Shown here piece after piece: positions 1-5,013 of a DNA stretch of 5,013 bases; the first letter of the stretch is position 1, and every line of letters begins with the position of its first letter. The stretch is from Deltaproteobacteria bacterium. GTDB taxonomy: Bacteria; Desulfobacterota; DSM-4660; Desulfatiglandales; Desulfatiglandaceae. Location of the stretch: NCBI GenBank assembly GCA_019314425.1, contig JAFCZI010000200.1, forward strand, positions 1 through 5,013. The letters are read 5' to 3'. A program made the translations under genes and the position numbers. The notes under the pieces were generated by a model that made no database searches, was not told the DNA's origin, and saw nothing but the letters and a program-made list of their open reading frames with translations.

Positions 1-173
1 TCCTGTAAAAGGATGCGCATCAGTTCTCTACCCTTTTTCTCAAGTTCACGTTCCAACCCGCTTAATTTCATTGAATGACACTCCTCAGATTCAAGAAAAT
101 GTACGATAGTGTTAAAATATTCCTGGCCCTGATCATATTTCTCCTTTGAAGAGAGGTTCAGCGCTGTGTTCAT
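1..173 (-). CDS. ISKra4-family transposase, N-terminal part (cut by window edge)
   Basis: The frame is open from an ATG at 173 down to base 1 (57 codons plus 2 bases) with no stop, so this is the 5' end of a longer gene. The visible protein begins MNTALNLSSKEKYDQGQEYF and continues with a short helical stretch, FLESEECHSMKLSGLERELE, and then KKGRELMRILLQ. The combination of an E-x-x-L-E-R-E-L-E helix followed by a G-R-E-L-x-R-x-L-L-Q motif is what I recognise from the N-terminus of ISKra4-type DDE transposases, where an HLDLR-like segment usually follows. The catalytic DDE residues are not in view, so activity cannot be judged. A strong Shine-Dalgarno (AGGGGGG, 182-188 on the complement) lies 8 bases before the ATG, inside the end of the upstream DUF4338 gene. 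The start falls 2 bases after that gene's TAG, which points to translational coupling. Confidence 0.65.
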   Translation of the reverse strand, partial: MNTALNLSSKEKYDQGQEYFNTIVHFLESEECHSMKLSGLERELEKKGRELMRILLQ

Positions 174-175
174 AT

Positions 176-1063
176 CTATATCCCCCCTTCTTTAAGCAGC
201 TGTATGGCATTTTTCACCAGTGGATAGACAAGAATGGTCTTTGCAAGTGCTTTATTGGGCGTGTTGGTTTTATCCGACCGCCCACGACCCGTTGTCTCTC
301 CCAATTCTATCCAGTTCGAAGCGCGATAGCAGCCCCCATGAAACCGTTGACGATCCACCAGTGTTTCCACCAGAAGCGGTTCAAGGCCATATTGCCGCTC
401 CCAATCTTTTTTAAGTTCCCGCAGGGTGCAGGAGAGCATCACGCTCGCTAAGTTTTTGATGGGTGCCAGCACCAAAAACCGGCTGTTGTTAACTATCTGC
501 TGTAATGCGATTTTCCGCCTTTCCTCTGTCCAGCCGATCCATTCATCCCGAGCACGCATCCGCCAAGCAGGGCTTGAAAACTGAACGCAGCCAACCACCT
601 CACGATACGGCTTGTTTACATAGACCAGATACTGCAGTCGTGCCCCAAAGGGCATGGCGTATCCCAGATAGTGGTGTTTGCCCACAAGGCTCTTGAACAA
701 ATCTCTTTGTTCTTTATTCCGGACCTGTTGTACTTCAAGGGGAACGAAGTCTTCCACGCTGCCGCTGAGAACACTGGGCTGTCGGCAAGGTGTTTCAGAA
801 ATAATCTTATGAGATATTCTTTGGCTTTTCCTCTTCTCAGGAAGCTTTAGCACCTCCCCGGTATCCAGACGTTCCAAAAACTCAATGCATTCCCGGGCTT
901 TCAGTTTGCCATTGGGGCGTTTCCATTCCAGCAATTCACATACGGTATGTGCTAACTCACGTCTGCTGATACCCCCACAAGTAGCAATTATGTTCTGGAT
1001 CAATGAAATGTCTTCGTTGGTAAATTTTCGACCACAAAATGTCTGTTTTTTTATGCTTGGCAT
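176..1063 (-). CDS. DUF4338 (DruA-like) protein, IS-associated
   Basis: This is a complete 295-residue protein of the DUF4338 family, which also includes DruA of Druantia anti-phage systems. Residues 8-75 form a helical N-terminal region (CGRKFTNEDISLI, then RRELAHTVCELLEW and KRPNGKLKARECIEF) that looks like a DNA-binding helix-turn-helix domain. The DUF4338 core spans about 105-290. Its recognisable blocks are HHYLGY (130-135), an F-G-A-R-L-Q-Y-L-V-Y strand (139-148), GCVQFSSPAWR (158-168), the D-E-W-I-G-W-T segment (173-179), VNNSRFLVL (191-199), LVETLVD (231-237), RFHGGCYRASNW (240-251) and GETTGRGR (255-262). The length and blocks look intact, with no frameshift. The biochemical function of stand-alone members is not known to me. 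Its coupling to a transposase gene suggests a role in, or carriage by, the insertion sequence. The ATG at 1063 is preceded by GGGAGGT 7 bases upstream. No helicase or other Druantia partner is visible. Confidence 0.85.
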   Translation of the reverse strand: MPSIKKQTFCGRKFTNEDISLIQNIIATCGGISRRELAHTVCELLEWKRPNGKLKARECIEFLERLDTGEVLKLPEKRKSQRISHKIISETPCRQPSVLSGSVEDFVPLEVQQVRNKEQRDLFKSLVGKHHYLGYAMPFGARLQYLVYVNKPYREVVGCVQFSSPAWRMRARDEWIGWTEERRKIALQQIVNNSRFLVLAPIKNLASVMLSCTLRELKKDWERQYGLEPLLVETLVDRQRFHGGCYRASNWIELGETTGRGRSDKTNTPNKALAKTILVYPLVKNAIQLLKEGGI

Positions 1064-1070
1064 GCCATAG

Positions 1071-1094
1071 ACCTCCCGCTATCCTTTCGTAGCG
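1071..1094 (-). promoter_or_regulatory. Ribosome binding site with abutting hairpin, leader of DUF4338 gene
   Basis: On the complement, GGGAGGT (1077-1071) is a strong Shine-Dalgarno 7 bases from the ATG at 1063 and decides that start. Directly upstream is an inverted repeat, CGCTA-(8 bases)-TAGCG (1094-1077), whose 3' arm ends on the first G of the Shine-Dalgarno. The stem is only 5 base pairs, so a regulatory effect on IS translation is speculative. The ribosome binding site itself is well supported. Confidence 0.6.
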
Positions 1095-1527
1095 AAAAAA
1101 TGGCCCAATGTCCAGTCAAAAATTAAGAGTTACCGTTTGACCACAATTATGTTGGTCTGCCATAATAAATTTGAGGATTCGATGGGATATCGATCGACAG
1201 TAGCATTATCTTGCATTATGCTGACTTAAAATTGATGATAGAATGTTCAAGACCCTTTGTTTACAATTGTTTTGTCTTGTTAGAAAAGAGCCGCACTCAT
1301 TTTGATACGGCGAAATGTCCATTTTTTGGCCCTCAAAATGGGGGGAAATAACGAGATCTAAGGATACATCAACTGGATTCTTTTCAAACTGTTCAAACGG
1401 GTCCGCTACAACGAGAGCATGGCTCAAAAATTAAAAACGCAGATTCCCTCAACATTCTGTTGAAAAGCGAAGAAGGCCCGCGAAAAACCTGGCCCTATTC
1501 AGAAAACGGTTGCATCAATTTTCCCAA

Positions 1528-1533
1528 TACAAT
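1528..1533 (+). promoter_or_regulatory. Possible -10 element for cca
   Basis: TACAAT at 1528-1533 is close to the sigma-70 -10 consensus and ends 24 bases before the cca ATG. No good -35 is found at 16-18 bases upstream; TTGCAT at 1510-1515 is only 12 bases away. A transcript from here would have a leader of under 20 bases. This is a weak candidate. Confidence 0.25.
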
Positions 1534-1557
1534 AAGTAGCTTTCAAGATAAAAGGCC

Positions 1558-2871
1558 ATGAATACCCTACCCGTGGACACCATTCCGGAACCTGTACGGT
1601 TCTTACTCAAGAAGCTTGAACTGGCCCATCATCGGGCGTTCGTTGTGGGCGGCGCCGTGAGGGACGTCTGTCTGGGCAGGCCGGTGACCGATTGGGATCT
1701 GGCCACCTCGGCGTCGGTTCGGAGCATTCAAAGCATTTTCGGTGATACCCCTCGATATACGCTGGGACATGCCACGGTGGCGGTTATCGTCGGGGACCGG
1801 ACCTGTGAAATTACCCCCTTCAAGGGGCAGACCAACACGCTGGAAGAAGACCTTTCTCTCAGGGATCTGACCATCAATGCCATGGCCCTGGACTCTGAAG
1901 CCCGACAGATCATTGACCGCCACAACGGCTGCCGGGATTTGCGGGATAAGGTGATTCGTGCCGTAGAAAACCCGGGCAATCGTTTTCGGGAGGACCCATT
2001 GAGGCTGCTGAGAGCCGTGCGGTTTGCCGCACAGCTTGGCTTTAAAATCCATAAAGACACAGCCTCCGCAATTTCAGCAAATGCCCCGCTGCTGTCCAAT
2101 GCCGCCCCGGAACGGATCAGGGAAGAGTTGATGAAAATTCTCATGGTCCGAAAACCATCCGGATACTTCAACATCCTGGCGACGACCGGACTTCTCAAAG
2201 CATTCCTTCCGGAGCTTCTTGAAGGACGCCTCAAAAGGCAAAACCAATATCATCGCTACACGATTTTCAAACATATCCTGGAAACCATGGATCATGTAAA
2301 ACCCGACCCGTTGCTGCGGGTTACGGCCCTTTTTCACGACATCGCAAAACCCCGTATCCGAACAAAACTGGAGGGCACATGGCGATTTCACGGCCACGAA
2401 AAAGCAAGCGCCCTGCTTGCCGAAGAGATTATGAAGCGTTTGAAGTTCAGCAACAAAATGATTCGGGAGTCTACCCATCTGATCAAAAACCATTTGATTG
2501 GCTACAACTCCGAATGGAGCGATGCGGCGGTTCGGCGGCTGATCAAACGGGTGGGACCCGATTTTATCGAAGATCTTATGACCTTTCGAAAGGCCGATAT
2601 CCTGGCCCATGGAAAAAAGAATAACCACCAGGAAATCCTTCTTCAACTGGATAATCGGATTCAGGAACAACTGGCATCTTCCCCCCCCCTCCATGTCTCG
2701 AACCTGGCCATCGACGGCAATGCGGTCATGATGTTGACCGGGCTTTCACCCGGTCCGGCCGTGGGAAAAATGCTGGCTGAACTGGCTGAAAAAGTAATAG
2801 AAGACCCCCGGTTAAATCAGCCGGAACGTCTCGAAATCATGCTTAAAGAAATGAAGGATGCGCAACGCTGA
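1558..2871 (+). CDS. cca: tRNA nucleotidyltransferase (class II, HD domain), probably CC-adding
   Basis: This 437-residue class II nucleotidyltransferase builds or repairs the 3' CCA end of tRNA in the cytoplasm. The NTase head shows VVGGAVRD (29-36), the metal-binding D45-W-D47 pair, a third acidic candidate E84, and the LRDLTINAMA motif (101-110). The nucleotide-templating motif E145-D-P-L-R-L-L-R152 puts the Watson-Crick-like Asp and Arg at D146 and R149. An RNA-binding neck follows (about 163-222). Next is an HD phosphohydrolase-type domain with H239, H260-D261, H280, H312 and D347, then a C-terminal SPGPAVGKMLAEL segment. Between E84 and LEED the chain is about 14-18 residues shorter than in full CCA-adding enzymes: the flexible loop is missing. 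That deletion is the known hallmark of CC-adding enzymes, which need a separate A-adding enzyme. The YTLGHATVAV segment argues against poly(A) polymerase. A TAA at 1549-1551 in frame fixes ATG 1558 as the first possible start. Its upstream AAAGG is poorly spaced, at 2 bases. Confidence 0.93.
   Translation: MNTLPVDTIPEPVRFLLKKLELAHHRAFVVGGAVRDVCLGRPVTDWDLATSASVRSIQSIFGDTPRYTLGHATVAVIVGDRTCEITPFKGQTNTLEEDLSLRDLTINAMALDSEARQIIDRHNGCRDLRDKVIRAVENPGNRFREDPLRLLRAVRFAAQLGFKIHKDTASAISANAPLLSNAAPERIREELMKILMVRKPSGYFNILATTGLLKAFLPELLEGRLKRQNQYHRYTIFKHILETMDHVKPDPLLRVTALFHDIAKPRIRTKLEGTWRFHGHEKASALLAEEIMKRLKFSNKMIRESTHLIKNHLIGYNSEWSDAAVRRLIKRVGPDFIEDLMTFRKADILAHGKKNNHQEILLQLDNRIQEQLASSPPLHVSNLAIDGNAVMMLTGLSPGPAVGKMLAELAEKVIEDPRLNQPERLEIMLKEMKDAQR
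2681..2689 (+). repeat. Nine-base poly-C tract inside cca
   Basis: Nine consecutive C lie across codons 375-378 (Ser-Pro-Pro-Leu). The frame continues correctly into the conserved C-terminal segment. A one-base slip here would alter only about the last 60 residues. Confidence 0.8.
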
Positions 2872-2887
2872 AAACAGATTTATCCGC

Positions 2888-2915
2888 TTGACATTGGCTG
2901 AGGAATCTCTATACT
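2888..2915 (+). promoter_or_regulatory. Near-consensus sigma-70 promoter for the transglycosylase gene
   Basis: A perfect TTGACA (-35, 2888-2893) is separated by 16 bases from TATACT (-10, 2910-2915, one mismatch to TATAAT). Transcription would begin near 2921-2923, about 22 bases before the ATG at 2944 or 55 before the internal ATG at 2977. The elements lie wholly in the 72-base gap after cca, so the downstream gene likely has its own strong constitutive promoter even if some read-through from cca occurs. No T-run terminator separates the genes. Confidence 0.75.
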
Positions 2916-2943
2916 CCAACCATCAAATTGATACGCATGAAAA

Positions 2944-4896
2944 ATGCGCTCTGAATTCTCAACCCAACGGAAAAAAATGCTATTTCATTTAAGAAAGACC
3001 GGTCTCTGGTTATGGGCAATCCTCTGTTTACCCCTGGCATTTGCCGGTTGCGTCACTGACGCCCATCAGCAAAGCACTGCGTCCGGGCCCTCCACGGAAA
3101 CCAGCGCCTCCGCAGGCACATCCATTGCGAGCCCATCAACCGGCGCTGTTCCATCCTCGACCCCGGCCGCTGTTCATAGCGCTCCGGAAAAAACGGTGAG
3201 CCATTTCCCGGAAATGGACGTCAATGATGACGCTTTTCTCCATCATGAAAATGGAGAGCACCTTACATCATTCCCCCGGGCGAACACGGCGGAAAGATCC
3301 AACCAGGAACTGCTCGACTCCGCTCTCGAATTTTGCAATGCATCCAATGATTTCTGGGAACAGGGAGATCTGGAAAACGCCATTGACGCATTGGATGAAT
3401 CCTATTCCATTATACTGAAAATCAACTCTGACAAATCACCGGAAATTCAGCAACAGATGGATGATTTGCGGTTCACCATTTCCCAACGCATCCTGCAAGT
3501 CTATTCATCCCGATTTACCGTTTTGAACGGCAATCACAAGGCCATTCCCCTGGACATGAATCCCCATGTGAAAAAAGCCCTGGATCTGTACAAGGGACGT
3601 TACCGGAAATCTTTTCTGGCAGCCTACCGCCGATCAGGAAAATATCGCCCCTTCATTGTAAAACGCCTTAAAGAAGCGGGGTTGCCCAAAGAACTTTCCT
3701 GGCTGCCCCTGATCGAGAGCGGCTTTACGACAAGGGCGCTTTCGCGGGCACGGGCACTGGGGATGTGGCAATTTATCGCATCCACCGGCTACAAATACGG
3801 TCTGAAACGGGATCGCTGGGTTGACGAAAGAATGGACCCGGAAAAATCAACCGAAGCCGCCATCGCATACATGAAAGAGCTTCATCAGATTTTCGGTGAT
3901 TGGGATACGGTCCTCGCCGCCTATAATTGTGGTGAAGGCCGTGTTCTGAGGACCATCAATTCGCAGAAAATTAATTATCTGGACCACTTCTGGGATCTCT
4001 ACTCACGACTTCCCTCTGAAACGGCTTTTTATGTCCCCAAATTTCTCGCAGTATTGCATATTGTCAACGACCCGAAAGCACACGGTTTTGTGCTTCCCCC
4101 GGTGGACAAACCCCTGGAGACGGAGACCGTTACCATTGACAGACAGATTTCTCTGAAATCAATGGCCGCACACATCGGTGTTTCACCCAGTGTTTTACGG
4201 AAGCTGAACCCTTCGCTCAAACACCGCACGACCCCCCCCCGGCCTTATGCATTCAGGGTTCCCGAAGGTAAACGGGAGGTTCTCCTGGCTGAACTGGGTC
4301 AGATGCCCGATTGGCGACCGCCGGTTCGCCCCGCCTACAAGCACGGTACCGCCACCCACCGGGTCCGAAAGGGGGAAACCCTTTCAACCATTGCCCGCCG
4401 ATACGGTACCAGTGTGAAATCGATCATGCGTGCCAACAGTCTGAAAAGCAGTCGATACATCAAAGCGGGATGGAAGCTCAAAGTACCCGTCAAAAAAAGA
4501 TATGTGTCCACCCGGAAAACCGCAGCACCCGCTATTTCTTCAAAGAAAGGCCATTCGAAGGCACGTTCCTCCGCAACTCAGCAGTATGCGGTTCGAAAGG
4601 GGGATTCCCTCTGGAAAATCGCCAACCGTTTCAGAACCACCACCAAGGCCATACAAACCGCCAACAGAATGTCCGGTACCGCATTGAGTATCGGTCAAGC
4701 CCTTATAATCCCCAGTAGTCTTCCCACCACCGGCGGTGAAGCCGAAACAGCTTCCTATAGAGTTCTCAAAGGAGATTCACCCTATATCATTGCCCGTAAA
4801 CACCAGATGAATCTCTCCACTTTTCTACGGTTGAACCGGCTGACCCCCCGGAGCACCATTTTCCCCGGACAGGTTCTCCGGGTTAAAGTGAAGTAA
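2944..4896 (+). CDS. mltD: MltD-like membrane-bound lytic murein transglycosylase with LysM repeats
   Basis: This 650-residue enzyme cleaves the MurNAc-GlcNAc bond of peptidoglycan, giving 1,6-anhydro ends. The N-terminus is a lipoprotein signal peptide: basic residues, hydrophobic LWLWAILCLPLAFAG, and lipid-accepting Cys36. Phe at -3 is a less usual lipobox residue, and the final membrane is not predictable with certainty. A Ser/Thr/Ala/Pro linker (38-80) leads to a TPR-like helical segment (120-190). The GEWL/SLT domain (about 235-350) carries catalytic E258 in PLIESGF, the ALGMWQF motif (271-277) and AAYNCGEG (325-332). A degenerate LysM-like unit (395-440) is followed by three clear LysM repeats (472-515, 547-590, 604-649). 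A very basic Lys/Arg/Ser linker (516-546) separates the first two. The protein is longer than E. coli MltD by the extra LysM unit and linkers. Met1 lacks a good Shine-Dalgarno. Met12 (2977) would give a more typical 24-residue signal peptide, so the start is uncertain. Confidence 0.93.
   Translation: MRSEFSTQRKKMLFHLRKTGLWLWAILCLPLAFAGCVTDAHQQSTASGPSTETSASAGTSIASPSTGAVPSSTPAAVHSAPEKTVSHFPEMDVNDDAFLHHENGEHLTSFPRANTAERSNQELLDSALEFCNASNDFWEQGDLENAIDALDESYSIILKINSDKSPEIQQQMDDLRFTISQRILQVYSSRFTVLNGNHKAIPLDMNPHVKKALDLYKGRYRKSFLAAYRRSGKYRPFIVKRLKEAGLPKELSWLPLIESGFTTRALSRARALGMWQFIASTGYKYGLKRDRWVDERMDPEKSTEAAIAYMKELHQIFGDWDTVLAAYNCGEGRVLRTINSQKINYLDHFWDLYSRLPSETAFYVPKFLAVLHIVNDPKAHGFVLPPVDKPLETETVTIDRQISLKSMAAHIGVSPSVLRKLNPSLKHRTTPPRPYAFRVPEGKREVLLAELGQMPDWRPPVRPAYKHGTATHRVRKGETLSTIARRYGTSVKSIMRANSLKSSRYIKAGWKLKVPVKKRYVSTRKTAAPAISSKKGHSKARSSATQQYAVRKGDSLWKIANRFRTTTKAIQTANRMSGTALSIGQALIIPSSLPTTGGEAETASYRVLKGDSPYIIARKHQMNLSTFLRLNRLTPRSTIFPGQVLRVKVK
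4232..4240 (+). repeat. Nine-base poly-C tract inside the transglycosylase gene
   Basis: Nine consecutive C encode part of Thr-Pro-Pro-Arg (430-433), between the degenerate LysM-like unit and the three good LysM repeats. The reading frame is intact on both sides. A slip would separate the catalytic domain from all the canonical LysM repeats. Confidence 0.8.
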
Positions 4897-4899
4897 CTT

Positions 4900-5013
4900 T
4901 GATGCACTCGTAAAAAGTCAAAAATCCATCTGTAGATGGCGTTGTAAAAGGTTCCATATACAAGGCGTAGTGGTTTTTCAGGATCGTAGGCATACATGTA
5001 GTATGTTGAGATT
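4900..5013. repeat. Probable dispersed palindromic intergenic repeat, cut by window edge
   Basis: This non-coding DNA begins a few bases after the transglycosylase stop. It carries two related words (GTAAAAAGTC at 4910-4919 and GTAAAAGGTTC at 4943-4953), a small hairpin CCATC-TGTA-GATGG (4926-4939) and a second one CATAC-ATGTA-GTATG (4991-5005). The CTCGTAAAAAGTC start and the ATATACAAGGCGTAGTGG stretch resemble a repeat family I recall from Desulfobacterales intergenic regions. In those, a mirrored GACTTTTTACGAG closes the other end. Only the left half would be in this window, so family membership is inference. Confidence 0.45.

Larger units (their letters stand above)
1..1125 (-). mobile_element. 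Partial insertion sequence, ISKra4-like, with DUF4338 passenger gene
   Basis: Two minus-strand genes lie 2 bases apart: a DUF4338 protein, then the first 57 codons of a probable ISKra4-family transposase that continues past the left edge. The tight spacing, and the ribosome binding site of the second gene lying inside the end of the first, indicate one transcription unit. The family call rests on the short transposase N-terminus and on my memory that DUF4338 genes often sit beside such transposases. The outer terminus is not resolved. An A-rich inverted motif near 1092-1102 has a relaxed inverted counterpart at 1319-1330, so the end could be at about 1125 or as far out as about 1340. The other end, and hence any target duplication, is outside the window. 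Confidence 0.6.
1064..1557. other. Non-coding spacer between the IS operon and cca
   Basis: This 494-base stretch is AT-rich compared with the flanking host gene and has no convincing gene. It contains the IS leader, dyad GACCA-(9)-TGGTC at 1139-1157, an imperfect 21-base dyad at 1202-1222 (AGCAT arms), inverted A/T-rich motifs near 1092-1102 and 1319-1330 that may mark an IS terminus, and a TCAAC-(5)-GTTGA hairpin at 1449-1463. A 74-codon minus-strand frame (1206-1427) opens only with TTG, lacks a ribosome binding site and matches nothing I know. No tRNA-like cloverleaf or strong terminator with a T-run was seen. Confidence 0.6.

Noticed and set aside
176..1063. Druantia anti-phage defence system
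   Set aside because: Only the DruA-like domain is present. No large helicase or other Druantia partner is visible, and the gene is coupled to a transposase.
1137..1157. GACCA-(9)-TGGTC dyad as an operator for the IS operon
   Set aside because: The arms are 5 bases with a mismatched core and no clear promoter overlaps them. This is expected by chance in a 490-base AT-rich region.
1206..1427. Minus-strand frame of about 74 codons between the IS and cca, a possible small gene
   Set aside because: It starts only with TTG, has no ribosome binding site, and its protein matches no family I recognise. It also runs through the possible IS terminus. It could be a remnant but is not supported as a gene.
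1449..1463. TCAAC-ATTCT-GTTGA hairpin as a terminator
   Set aside because: The stem is only 5 base pairs, AT-rich, and lacks a T-run on the relevant strand, so it does not make a convincing intrinsic terminator.
2074..2694. 206-codon open frame antisense to cca, with shorter antisense frames at 1603-2234
   Set aside because: It lies wholly opposite a well-supported enzyme gene with conserved motifs. Its translation is low in recognisable structure and it looks like a codon-bias shadow.
4782..4997. 71-codon minus-strand frame over the end of mltD and the edge repeat
   Set aside because: It overlaps the third LysM repeat on the opposite strand and the start would lie inside the repeat. It is probably a spurious product of the repeat sequence.
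1..5013. CRISPR arrays, tRNA or rRNA genes, or a new multi-gene system
   Set aside because: No regularly spaced repeats, cloverleaf or rRNA-like sequence was found. All coding space is accounted for by an IS and two recognisable host genes.

Overview
The window looks like a chromosomal segment from a Gram-negative bacterium, most likely a Desulfobacterota (former Deltaproteobacteria) relative. Three observations suggest this: a lipoprotein-type MltD-like lytic transglycosylase, an HD-containing class II tRNA nucleotidyltransferase that appears to be of the C-adding type, and a 3' intergenic sequence that resembles dispersed repeats I associate with Desulfobacterales. The taxonomic call is inference; there is no rRNA or other marker here.

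Left part (1-1063, minus strand): the front end of an insertion sequence. A 295-codon DUF4338 (DruA-like) gene is followed after only 2 bases by the start of a second gene, which runs off the left edge. The 57 visible residues of that gene match the N-terminal pattern of ISKra4-type transposases. The two genes appear to be one translationally coupled operon of a mobile element, not an anti-phage island.

Middle (1064-1557): about 490 bases of AT-rich DNA between the element and the next gene. It holds the leader of the IS operon (ribosome binding site plus a small hairpin), probably the unresolved IS terminus, several short inverted repeats, and the upstream region of cca. No convincing gene lies here.

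Right part (1558-4896, plus strand): two intact host genes. The first is a 437-codon tRNA nucleotidyltransferase with NTase and HD domains. It lacks the flexible-loop segment found in true CCA-adding enzymes, which predicts a CC-adding enzyme working with a separate A-adding partner. The second is a 650-codon lipoprotein murein transglycosylase with a GEWL/SLT domain, three clear LysM repeats and a degenerate fourth. A near-consensus sigma-70 promoter (TTGACA, 16 bases, TATACT) sits in the 72-base gap between them, so the transglycosylase is probably transcribed on its own.

Right edge (4900-5013): a non-coding, hairpin-bearing sequence that looks like the left half of a dispersed palindromic repeat. 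I saw no CRISPR, tRNA, rRNA or obviously new multi-gene system. The most interesting points are the loop-deleted tRNA nucleotidyltransferase, the DUF4338-transposase coupling, and the edge repeat.
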